Shown piece by piece: positions 28,106-35,661 of a stretch of 39,445 bases of DNA. The translations under genes and the position numbers were made by a program. The number at the start of each line of letters is the position of its first letter. Position 1 is the stretch's first letter. The DNA lies in the NCBI GenBank assembly GCA_903827375.1, contig CAIKHZ010000119.1, positions 1-39,445 on the forward strand, written 5' to 3'. A model generated the notes under the pieces. It had not been told where the DNA came from and made no database searches. It saw nothing but the letters and a program-made list of their open reading frames with translations. Origin of the DNA: Akkermansiaceae bacterium. Lineage in GTDB: Bacteria; Verrucomicrobiota; Verrucomicrobiia; Verrucomicrobiales; Akkermansiaceae.

Positions 28106-28921
28106 ATGGCGAAAAGGCGAGAAGGCAACCGCGACGAGGTCATGTTGATCCCGTTTCTGGATATCCTGTGTTCTCTCATCGGCGTGCTCATCCTCATCAT
28201 CGTGGTCCTCTGCGTCGCTCAAACCCAGCAGGCAACCGGACGAAGCGCCGCAGACCTTGCACGAGCCCAGCAACACCGCAGCTTGCTCAAAACCCACCAG
28301 GAATGCCTGCTGGAGGACGCCGCACTGCGAGCCCAACTTGCCGCCGCCAAGCAAGTCCAGGCCGAAATGCAGGAAAAAGAACAGCAACTCACCGCGTTGC
28401 GCCAACACAGCGAGCTGACCGGCGAGGCCGCCACAGCCCTCGCCGAGCGGCTCCGCAAGCAACGCGACACCTTGGCCGCTCAGGTTCTCGCCAACCAACG
28501 CGAAATGCCAGAAGTCCAAACGCAAATCGAGCAACTCAAGAAGCAGCTGGAGCAGCGCAACATCAAGCCCGACACTCATGCCCTGCCCATCGCCATCCGC
28601 CCATCCGGTGGAGGATTCTCCACCCACCACGAATACTTCTTCATCGAACTGAGCGGCAACACGCTCGTCGTCTATAAATCCAAAACCGAAAAACTGCGCA
28701 TTCCCGCCGCCAATGTTGGCAGTGACGCTGCTCTTGATGCGTTCCTAACTAAGCTACGGGCCACACCTGGTGCCGCGTTGGTCTTCCTGTTGCGCGACGA
28801 TGGCTGGCCTAACTACAATCGGGCGGCAGGCTATGCCGAAAGCCGCTTTGGCCTGCTCACTTCGAAACTGCCGCTGCCGGGCACTGGCGAAATCGACCTC
28901 GGACTCTTCAACAACCCATAA
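28106..28921 (+). CDS. ExbD/TolR-like protein with coiled coil (first)
   Basis: A 271-residue protein with one N-terminal transmembrane helix (about 13-38). It contains the ExbD-type Asp in IPFLDILCSLIGVLI (Asp19), the residue that carries protons in ExbD/TolR/MotB. A long coiled coil (about 50-155, rich in Gln, Glu, Ala and Leu) precedes a C-terminal alpha/beta domain (about 165-271; FFIELSGNTLVVY and GAALVFLLRDDG). This is longer than ordinary ExbD (about 140), and no OmpA-type peptidoglycan-binding motif is seen. It is 33 bp after the channel gene and 23 bp before a second paralogue. Confidence 0.8.
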   Translation: MAKRREGNRDEVMLIPFLDILCSLIGVLILIIVVLCVAQTQQATGRSAADLARAQQHRSLLKTHQECLLEDAALRAQLAAAKQVQAEMQEKEQQLTALRQHSELTGEAATALAERLRKQRDTLAAQVLANQREMPEVQTQIEQLKKQLEQRNIKPDTHALPIAIRPSGGGFSTHHEYFFIELSGNTLVVYKSKTEKLRIPAANVGSDAALDAFLTKLRATPGAALVFLLRDDGWPNYNRAAGYAESRFGLLTSKLPLPGTGEIDLGLFNNP

Positions 28922-28944
28922 CCCACAACCTCCCTACCCCAGCC

Positions 28945-30078
28945 ATGGCCAAACGCAGATCTGGCGGAGCCGCCGAACTCCCGTTCGTCGCACTCATGGA
29001 CACCATGACCAATGTCGTCGGGGTTCTAACCATCGTGTTGGTGATGATCGGCATCAGCCTCGCCAAGGCCGTTAGAAAAGTTCTCTCCGAGTTGCCGCCC
29101 GTCAGCATCGAACAGGTCCAAGCCGCCCAAACCCAACTCGAGCAGGCCAACGCCGCGAGGGAAGCTGTGCGCAGTGAGCTCGCTGTCGTCAAGCGCGACC
29201 CACACAGTGATGCAAAACTAAACACCGATATGTTAGCGGAACTCGCCAGCCTCGAACTCACCGTCAAGAACAAGCCGCTGCCGCCGGTTGATATAGATTC
29301 CTTGCGCGCCGAGGTGGCCAAGATCGAAGCCGAACTCAAGGCAAAAACCACCGAAGCCCAGCAATTGGCGGTCGAGCGCCAGCGCCTCTCCGAGTTGTTG
29401 GAAAAAACACCGCTGGTTAAGGCACCCCTCCGAAAAATCGTTAGAATGCCGGAGGCTCGGGACATTCCCACCAGCGCTGATATCTATTATGCCTATGTGA
29501 TAGGCAACCAAATCCATTTACTCGACCCCATTTCCGCGAAAAAGATGGTGATGGATGAATTCCATCAGCAAAGCGCAAAATTCATCCAACAAACGATTAA
29601 GCTCAAACGCGGCAAAACCCATATCATTTACGACCAAGCCAAGGTGGTCGAGCATTTCGGCAAACTCAACCTGAACGTGCGAGGCCAGAAGATCACGGTG
29701 CCGGCCAACCGCACAGGAACCCAACTGGCATTGCATATCGCCATTGATCCCGCGCAAGGCGGAGTGACCATTACCGATCCTCTGGCAGCCAATAGCGAAT
29801 GGCAACGAATCTGTGATCGCTTGCACTGGTTGCCTCGCGCGGTGTTGATGTTCCGGGTGCGCCCGGATGCCTTTGCCACCTACCTGCGGGCCCGCGAACT
29901 CGCCGATTCCATGCGCCTGCCCTGCGGCTGGGAAATCGAGGGCGGCACCACCTTCGACGTCGCCCTCGACGAGTTCGAGGTCAACCGCCTCGAAAACCCA
30001 CCGCCGCCCCCTCCACCCCAACCAAATGTCCCGCAGAGGCCGCCCGAGCCCCCTCCACCCAAGCGACGACTCGACTGA
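28945..30078 (+). CDS. ExbD/TolR-like protein with coiled coil and Pro-rich tail (second)
   Basis: A 377-residue partner protein. The N-terminal helix (about 12-40) has PFVALMDTMTNVVGVLTIVL with Asp19 in the ExbD position. A coiled coil (about 55-160) is followed by a globular domain (about 170-350; DIYYAYVIGNQIHLLDPIS, AVLMFRVRPDAFATYLRARE). The tail is a Pro-rich basic segment with PPPPPPPQPNVPQRPPEPPP. It shares architecture but little sequence with the preceding protein, so the motor may use a heteromeric rod of two different ExbD-like subunits. No TonB or OmpA-domain gene is adjacent. It ends 69 bp before the terpenoid-type operon. Confidence 0.8.
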   Translation: MAKRRSGGAAELPFVALMDTMTNVVGVLTIVLVMIGISLAKAVRKVLSELPPVSIEQVQAAQTQLEQANAAREAVRSELAVVKRDPHSDAKLNTDMLAELASLELTVKNKPLPPVDIDSLRAEVAKIEAELKAKTTEAQQLAVERQRLSELLEKTPLVKAPLRKIVRMPEARDIPTSADIYYAYVIGNQIHLLDPISAKKMVMDEFHQQSAKFIQQTIKLKRGKTHIIYDQAKVVEHFGKLNLNVRGQKITVPANRTGTQLALHIAIDPAQGGVTITDPLAANSEWQRICDRLHWLPRAVLMFRVRPDAFATYLRARELADSMRLPCGWEIEGGTTFDVALDEFEVNRLENPPPPPPPQPNVPQRPPEPPPPKRRLD

Positions 30079-30147
30079 GAATGCACTTACAAATAAAAAA
30101 AACCTTGCCGGGGTCGGATTGACTCCTAGGTTACGCCGGTTCTCAGC

Positions 30148-30612
30148 ATGGAATTCGTCAACTTCAAACACGCCCGCTTCGCTGCCCGCTTGCCCGCCTC
30201 CTACCGCTACTCCAGGTCGCATTACTGGATGGCGCCAGTAGCGGACGCAGCCGGCGAGTGGCGGGTGGGCTTCACGAAATTTGCGACGCGCATGCTCGGG
30301 GAGCTGGTGGAGGCCGAATTCAGCGTCAAGCCCGGTGAAGTGATCAGTCCGGGCCAGGAGATTGGCTGGGTTGAAGGCTTCAAGGCCACCAGCGATGTGT
30401 TTTCGGTCATGGCAGGGACGTTTGCGGGGAAAAACCCGATCCTTGACAGGGATGCCTGCATCGTCCGCTCCGATCCCTACCGCGACGGCTGGCTTTATGC
30501 CGTGCGCGGCGAACCGGAAGATGAAAGTTTCGACGTCATGAGCTACGTTGAATGGCTTCAACAAACGATCGGCCGAATGCAGGCGCACGAGGAAGACGGA
30601 TTGCAAATTTAA
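30148..30612 (+). CDS. Orphan GcvH-like lipoyl-carrier protein
   Basis: A 154-residue protein with the H-protein fold. VGFTKFATRMLGELVEAEF matches the conserved GIT.YA...LG.. entry, and EIGWVEGFKATSDVFSVMAG holds the swinging-arm lysine (Lys79) in the position lipoylated in GcvH. NPILDRDACIVRSDPYRDGWLYAV matches the C-terminal DPYG.GWL segment. Glycine cleavage GcvT and GcvP are absent from the window. The extra N-terminal 25 and C-terminal 25 residues are unlike ordinary GcvH (about 125-130). Placed first in an iron-sulfur/terpenoid operon, it may be a dedicated lipoyl carrier. A weak TTGCCG-16-TAGGTT promoter-like pair lies at 30105-30132. Confidence 0.85.
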   Translation: MEFVNFKHARFAARLPASYRYSRSHYWMAPVADAAGEWRVGFTKFATRMLGELVEAEFSVKPGEVISPGQEIGWVEGFKATSDVFSVMAGTFAGKNPILDRDACIVRSDPYRDGWLYAVRGEPEDESFDVMSYVEWLQQTIGRMQAHEEDGLQI

Positions 30613-30635
30613 CCACCTGAGATTCTCCGCAACCC

Positions 30636-30776
30636 ATGCAAGCCCGCTACATCATGATCGGTGGATTCCTCGAATCCAGAAAAACCACCGTCGTCCGCAA
30701 ATTCGCCCGTCGCCTCAATGCGCAGGGCCTGAAGGTCGGCCTCATCACCGCTTCACCCCATTCCCTCATTTTATGA
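30636..30776 (+). pseudogene. Truncated P47K/CobW-type (G3E) GTPase relic, 46 codons
   Basis: ATG at 30636 opens a frame ending TGA at 30774-30776. Residues 1-38 look like the start of a COG0523/P47K G3E GTPase: MQARYIMIGGFLESRKTT, then a helix and GLKVGLIT. The usual P-loop GGFLGxGKTT has become GGFLESRKTT, losing the two Gly that hold phosphate. After residue 39 the homology stops and the frame ends, whereas real members have 300 or more residues. Most of the gene therefore seems deleted. Its last codons overlap the start of the radical SAM gene (ATGA), so the stub could still couple translation. Confidence 0.65.
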
Positions 30777-31999
30777 TCGCTCAATACGCCGCCCATCTCC
30801 TCACCAGCACCGATAAAAGGCACCTGCTTAAGTTCGCATGGAACTTCGGCGTCAAAGGCATGCGGTCCGTCCATCTTCACAAAAAACGCCTCCGCAAGGG
30901 TGTCTTTTTCCCACCGTTCCTTTACCTTTCTATCATCAATTCCTGCAACCTCCGCTGTCAGGGGTGCTGGGTCGATGTCGATAAACCCGAAACTAAAATC
31001 GATTTTAACCAACTCAACCGTGTGGTCAACGAGGCCAAGGCGCATGGCAATTCATTCTTCGGCATCCTCGGCGGCGAACCGTTCATGCACGACGAACTCT
31101 TCGACTTCCTCGCCCAACACCCGGATTGCGCCTTCCAGATTTTTACCAACGGCCAGCTCATCACCGAAAAGAAAGCCAAACAACTCCGCGCACTCGGCAA
31201 TGCCTCCCCGCTCGTCAGCATCGAGGGCTCAGAGGTCGTCAGCGACGAACGCCGCGGCAAGACTAACGTGCTCTCCCACACGCTGCGCGGCCTCGACCAC
31301 TGCCTCCAACAAAAACTCCTCACCGGCGTCGCCACCAGCCTCTGCCAAACCAATATCGATGACCTGCTCACCGAGTCCTGGCTGCGTTCACTCATCGCCC
31401 GTGGCGTCCACTATGCGTGGTACCATACATACCGACCGGTTGGGCCTAAGATTCATCCTGAGCTAGCGTTGACGCCTGAGCAGACGCTGCGGACGCGGCG
31501 ATTTGTGGTTGAGATGCGATCCAAGCTACCGATAGCGCTGATAGACGCGTACTATGACCATCGTGGGCAGGCGCTCTGTCCGATGGCGACGGGCATCAGT
31601 CACCATGTATCACCGGGAGGGGCGATCGAGCCATGTCCGATCATTCAGTTTGCAACGGACCGGATCGACGACAAGCGTGGCATTTATGAAACGATGACCT
31701 CCTCGGCCTTCCTCCGGGATTTCCGCGAGACTGCGGCGCGCCACACCCGCGGCTGCATCGTGCTGGAGCGACCCGATCTGGTGAAGGCGCTCGCCGAAAA
31801 GCACGGTGCCAGCGACACCACGATCCGGCAAACCGCCATCGCCGAGCTTAACAGCATGGAGCCGCGCAGCAGCCAGCATCTTCCGGGCCAGGAGGTTCCG
31901 GAGAAGAACTGGATGTACTGGCTGGCGAAGAAGTATTTTTTCAACGACTTCGGGGCCTATGCAAAGCTTGCTGAAGATGCCTCAAAACCCAAAGTATAG
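30773..31999 (+). CDS. Radical SAM enzyme of the terpenoid-type operon
   Basis: A 408-residue radical SAM protein. The cluster motif is CNLRCQGCW (Cys58, Cys62, Cys65), followed by GILGGEPFMH (GGEP at 100-103, SAM binding), FQIFTNGQLI and LVSIEGSEVVSDERRGK. Three later Cys (269, 288 and 328, in ALCPMATG, IEPCPII and RGCIV) suggest an auxiliary cluster, though not a canonical SPASM set. It starts in the ATGA overlap with the GTPase relic and ends 7 bp before the next gene. The reaction is unknown; carbon-skeleton modification of a lipid is inferred only from context. An internal stretch at about 31430-31680 uses different synonymous codons (ATA, CTA, GCG) from its flanks. Confidence 0.88.
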   Translation: MIAQYAAHLLTSTDKRHLLKFAWNFGVKGMRSVHLHKKRLRKGVFFPPFLYLSIINSCNLRCQGCWVDVDKPETKIDFNQLNRVVNEAKAHGNSFFGILGGEPFMHDELFDFLAQHPDCAFQIFTNGQLITEKKAKQLRALGNASPLVSIEGSEVVSDERRGKTNVLSHTLRGLDHCLQQKLLTGVATSLCQTNIDDLLTESWLRSLIARGVHYAWYHTYRPVGPKIHPELALTPEQTLRTRRFVVEMRSKLPIALIDAYYDHRGQALCPMATGISHHVSPGGAIEPCPIIQFATDRIDDKRGIYETMTSSAFLRDFRETAARHTRGCIVLERPDLVKALAEKHGASDTTIRQTAIAELNSMEPRSSQHLPGQEVPEKNWMYWLAKKYFFNDFGAYAKLAEDASKPKV

Positions 32000-32006
32000 C
32001 CAACGG

Positions 32007-32300
32007 ATGTCCCACACTCTGTACTGCCGCTGCGCCTACGCCCAGGTCATTTCGGGACCGGTGAAAAATGCCCGGCTTGAACAACTCTGCGCCTCGGGCG
32101 AAGAGTTTGAGGCCGTCCCCGATCTTTGTGAGATGGCCGCCGCCCGCGATCCCCGTCTCGCCGAACTGGCGCACAAGGACGATCTGCGGATCATCGCCTG
32201 CCACCCCCGCGCTGTGAAGGGGCTTTTCGCCCAGGCCGGGTGCCCGTTGCCGCCTACCGCTGAAATCGTCAACATGCATGAAGCCCTGCCAGCTTCTTGA
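32007..32300 (+). CDS. Small Cys-rich protein (97 aa), redox-module candidate
   Basis: A 97-residue soluble protein with six Cys: CRC (Cys7, Cys9), Cys28, Cys41, Cys65 in IIACHPRAVKGLF, and Cys79. The start MSHTLYCRCAYAQV places a Cys pair at the N-terminus. The spacing does not match a standard ferredoxin; the IIACHPRAV segment after a strand suggests a small alpha/beta fold. It sits between the radical SAM gene and the ferredoxin gene with gaps of 7 and 13 bp, so it is probably part of the same electron-transfer or sulfur-handling module. No family name can be given with certainty. Confidence 0.75.
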   Translation: MSHTLYCRCAYAQVISGPVKNARLEQLCASGEEFEAVPDLCEMAAARDPRLAELAHKDDLRIIACHPRAVKGLFAQAGCPLPPTAEIVNMHEALPAS

Positions 32301-32313
32301 CACCAAGCCAACC

Positions 32314-32994
32314 ATGCCTGCCAACGCCTCAGAAATTGCCGCCCTCCTGGATTCTGGAAATGCCGTCACGGTGTCCGCCGACGGCTACCGGGCAAGGCAC
32401 ACCGGAAACACGCCGCCCGCTGCCGCCGGAGCCTCCACCACAACCGCGACACGATCCTGGAAGCCATGGTTTCCGGTGATCGACTACGACCGCTGCACCA
32501 ACTGCATGCAGTGCCTCAGTTTCTGCCTATTCGATGTTTACAACGTCGATGAGAACTCCCTCATCGAGGTCCGCAACCAAGAGAACTGCAAAACCAACTG
32601 CCCGGCATGTTCCCGGGTCTGCCCGGAAGTTGCCATCATGTTCCCAAAATACTCTGGCAGTCCGATCAACGGCGAGCCGGTCAACGCGAGCGACCTGTCC
32701 CGCGAGAAAATGAAAGTCAATGTCTCGTCGCTACTGGGCGGCGACATCTACTCGACCCTGCGCAATCGCTCGGATCAAGCGAAGTCACGCTTCTCCACAG
32801 AACGCAGCGCGGACAAGGCCCTCGCCGAACGCAAGCGCTGCCTCGACAAACTGCAGCGCGACGGATTTATCCCAGCCGAAGTATTGGCCGAAATTGATCT
32901 CACCAATCTTCCCTCGCCTGAAGAAATCCAGCGTCGCGCCGCCGCGGCATCCGCCAAAGCACAAGCCGCGCTAGCCGCAAACGCCGCGAAATAG
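32314..32994 (+). CDS. 2x[4Fe-4S] ferredoxin-type protein
   Basis: A 226-residue protein. The first cluster motif is CTNCMQCLSFC (Cys61, 64, 67, 71) in WFPVIDYDRCTNCMQC; the second is CKTNCPACSRVCP (Cys92, 96, 99, 103), whose first spacing is CxxxC rather than CxxC. A sequence after Pro104 (EVAIMFPKYSGSPINGEPVN) is followed by about 100 residues of charged helix ending Ala-rich. The N-terminal 50 residues are low-complexity with some helix. It likely passes low-potential electrons to the radical SAM enzyme or to the DUF116 domain. ATG at 32314 was chosen over 32278, which would overlap the previous gene. Confidence 0.87.
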   Translation: MPANASEIAALLDSGNAVTVSADGYRARHTGNTPPAAAGASTTTATRSWKPWFPVIDYDRCTNCMQCLSFCLFDVYNVDENSLIEVRNQENCKTNCPACSRVCPEVAIMFPKYSGSPINGEPVNASDLSREKMKVNVSSLLGGDIYSTLRNRSDQAKSRFSTERSADKALAERKRCLDKLQRDGFIPAEVLAEIDLTNLPSPEEIQRRAAAASAKAQAALAANAAK

Positions 32995-33012
32995 CCCCTC
33001 CCTCCTGCAAGC

Positions 33013-34764
33013 ATGTACAATCTCGAAGCCCTCCGCATTCCCAAGCTCATCTCGGCCACCACCACATGGTTTCGTCCGCCGAAGAAAAACATACCTCAGA
33101 CGAAACCTGCCCGAGACTCCGTCAGAGCCCATATTCGCGCCTACATCGAACGTGAAAAACCGGTGCCACCGATGCCCTTGGAAGTGCTGGAGGTGCATGC
33201 CCGCCAAATCCTCGCAGAGGCAAACATCGAGGAAACCTACCTCCACTACACGGCCGTCTGCCTCAACAACGAGATGTGGAGCGAGACTCTGGCCAGCATT
33301 CCCTACGAGCGCCGCTTACTGCTCATGCCGAAGTGCCTGCGCGTCGAGGATAAATGCCCGGCTCCCTTTGATGAACTCGGATTGTTGTGCAAACAGTGCG
33401 GCCTCTGCACCATCCAGGATTTCCAGAACGAGGCCGAGCGACTCGGCTACGCAGTGCTCGTCGCCGAGGGCTCGGCCGTGGTGATGTCACTGATCCAGAC
33501 CGGTAAAATCGAGGCAATCGTCGGCATTTCCTGCCTGTCTGTTCTTGAGCGCACCTTCCCTTACGTCGAAGCTGCGGCCATTCCCTCCATTGCGGTGCCA
33601 CTCCTCCAAGACGATTGCATCAATACCACCGTCGATATCGACTGGGTCTGGGACTATATCCATCTGAGCTCCGACGATAAAACCCGCCGCCTCAATCTCA
33701 ACGCCCTCCACGACGACGTGGCCGAGTGGTTCTCCGCCGACTCACTGGCGGAAATCATGGGGCCGCCTGCAGGTCGGCAGGAGGAAATCGCCCGTGACTG
33801 GCTGGCCCTTGCCGGCAAACGCTGGCGCCCGTTCCTCACCGTCGCCGCGTTCCAAGCCCTGCGCGACGATCGCAGCGAACCCATCCCCGAGGATCTGAAA
33901 AAAGTAGCGGTCGCGGTTGAGTGTTTCCACAAGGCCTCACTCATCCACGATGACATCGAGGACGACGACGACGGCCGCTATGATCAACCGACTTTGCATG
34001 CACGGGAGGGCATTGCGGTGGCACTCAATGCGGGCGATCTTCTCATCGGCGAGGGCTACAGACTGCTCGGGGAATGCAACGCCGACGCCGCCCACAAAGT
34101 TGAAATGTTGTTAGTCGCGGCCCACGGTCAGCGCGAATTGTGTCGGGGCCAAGGAGCTGAACTCATCTGGGCCAAACATCCGGCACTGCTCAAGACAGCC
34201 GACGTCCTCGAAATCTTCCGCCAAAAAACTGCGCCGGCTTTCGAGGTGGCACTCAAACTTGGCGCCAGCTACGCCGGTAAGCTCCCGGCCGTCGCTGACG
34301 TCATCGCCTCTTACTCCCAAAACCTCGGTATCGCCTATCAAATCCGCGACGACATGAACGATCTCGCCGCCGACGCCGGTGCGAACCAAGGGCAGAAGAT
34401 GCGACCTTCGGTGATGCTCGCGGTGGCACACGACCGGGCCCGCGGTGACGGCAGGGCCCTGCTGGAGTCGCTCTGGCATCATGAGCCACTCGCCGCCGAT
34501 ACCTCGGAGCAAATCCGCCATCTCGTGCATGCCGTGAAAGCCGACGAAAAGTGCCTGCTGCTCCTTGAGAGCTACAAGGATCAGGCGATCAAGGCCTTGG
34601 GAGACCTCGATAACGCCACCCTCAAAGGCCTGCTGCGGAGGGTCATCGGCAAAATCTTCAACGATTTGGTCATCAAGGGCTGGTGCCATGAATTTGAGGA
34701 ACAACACAGCAAGACCCGGGATCAACCGGACCCGGCCAGCTTCGCAGAATTAGCTGCCAGTTAG
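33013..34764 (+). CDS. DUF116-polyprenyl diphosphate synthase fusion
   Basis: A 583-residue two-domain protein. The DUF116 domain (about 95-215) has Cys108, Cys115, Cys126, Cys129 and Cys132 (MPKCLRVEDKC, LLCKQCGLC), plus Cys174 and Cys202, probably for an iron-sulfur cluster. The C-terminal trans-isoprenyl diphosphate synthase domain (about 255-570) shows AGKRWRPFL (267-275), the first Asp-rich motif DDIED (313-317) and the second DDMND (446-450). It should condense IPP with an allylic diphosphate; the residues before the first motif (CFHKASLIH) do not let me fix chain length. Most polyprenyl synthases are about 300-350 residues, so the fusion is notable. The next gene starts 4 bp after its stop. 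Confidence 0.9.
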   Translation: MYNLEALRIPKLISATTTWFRPPKKNIPQTKPARDSVRAHIRAYIEREKPVPPMPLEVLEVHARQILAEANIEETYLHYTAVCLNNEMWSETLASIPYERRLLLMPKCLRVEDKCPAPFDELGLLCKQCGLCTIQDFQNEAERLGYAVLVAEGSAVVMSLIQTGKIEAIVGISCLSVLERTFPYVEAAAIPSIAVPLLQDDCINTTVDIDWVWDYIHLSSDDKTRRLNLNALHDDVAEWFSADSLAEIMGPPAGRQEEIARDWLALAGKRWRPFLTVAAFQALRDDRSEPIPEDLKKVAVAVECFHKASLIHDDIEDDDDGRYDQPTLHAREGIAVALNAGDLLIGEGYRLLGECNADAAHKVEMLLVAAHGQRELCRGQGAELIWAKHPALLKTADVLEIFRQKTAPAFEVALKLGASYAGKLPAVADVIASYSQNLGIAYQIRDDMNDLAADAGANQGQKMRPSVMLAVAHDRARGDGRALLESLWHHEPLAADTSEQIRHLVHAVKADEKCLLLLESYKDQAIKALGDLDNATLKGLLRRVIGKIFNDLVIKGWCHEFEEQHSKTRDQPDPASFAELAAS

Positions 34765-34768
34765 AAAA

Positions 34769-35647
34769 ATGTCCCTGCGTCTCGAAATGCTCCAGGTGGC
34801 GCGGCTAGGGCCAGGAATGCTCGGACCCGCAGCCGACTTGGTCGCATCGTTCGTCTGCTCGCAACAGAATCCGGACGGGGGCTTTCGCGATCGTTCCGGT
34901 CGGTCGGATCTTTACTACACGTCATTCGGAGTTGATGCGCTTATGGCGCTGCGCTTGGAGGTTCCCGCAACCTTGGCGGGCTATCTGCTTCCGCACGATC
35001 CGGCGCAACTGGATTTCGTCCATGCGGCCTGCCTAGCCCGCTTGTTTTCCGCTATTCCGGGGAAAGTCGGACAAGCGGCCATTGACGCCGCGCTTGGCCG
35101 TTTAGAGAATTTTCGTTCGCCGGATGGCGGCTACAACCAGCAACCGGGAGCGGCGGCGGGCTCGTGTTATGCCTGCTTTCTCGCTTATGGGGCGTATGCG
35201 GATCACGGTCGGCAGCCGCCGCAGCCGGGCGGCATCAAGGATTGTTTGCGGAGCCTCTACCAACCCGACGGCGGATGGGCCAATGATTCCTCTTTCCCAG
35301 TCTCCAACGTGCCTGCCACGGCAGCCGCTGTCGCCATTTCTAAAAACCTGCGGCTGCCAATCGTCTCCACAACTTCCGATTTCCTTCTCAGCGCGTTTCA
35401 TCCACCATCCGGCGGATTCGTTCCGTTTCCTGGAGGTCCTCTGCCCGATCTCTTGAACACTGCGGTTGCGCTCCATGCCCTCGACGGTCTGCAAACCGAC
35501 TTTTCCGTCATCAAAGACTCCTGCCTCGACTTCGTTGACACGCTCTGGACGGCGGAAGGCGGCTTCCACGGCCACTGGGACGACGACACCCTGGACTTGG
35601 AATACACCTATTACGGGCTGCTCGCACTGGGCCACTTGGCATTGTAA
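34769..35647 (+). CDS. Small prenyltransferase/squalene-oxidase-repeat protein
   Basis: A 292-residue alpha/alpha-barrel protein with about five QW/PFTB repeats: QQNPDGGFRDRSG (about 32-44), RSPDGGYNQQPG, YQPDGGWAND, HPPSGGFVPFPGG and TAEGGFHGHWDDD. It ends LDLEYTYYGLLALGHL, like protein prenyltransferase beta subunits. The Zn ligands of those enzymes (Asp, Cys and a His in an HTYY-like motif) are not all apparent; Glu-Tyr replaces the expected His. It has no DxDD motif, so it is not an obvious class II cyclase. It may bind the prenyl substrate or act with the larger cyclase 14 bp downstream. Confidence 0.85.
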   Translation: MSLRLEMLQVARLGPGMLGPAADLVASFVCSQQNPDGGFRDRSGRSDLYYTSFGVDALMALRLEVPATLAGYLLPHDPAQLDFVHAACLARLFSAIPGKVGQAAIDAALGRLENFRSPDGGYNQQPGAAAGSCYACFLAYGAYADHGRQPPQPGGIKDCLRSLYQPDGGWANDSSFPVSNVPATAAAVAISKNLRLPIVSTTSDFLLSAFHPPSGGFVPFPGGPLPDLLNTAVALHALDGLQTDFSVIKDSCLDFVDTLWTAEGGFHGHWDDDTLDLEYTYYGLLALGHLAL

Positions 35648-35661
35648 CACCCCGCAGCCCA

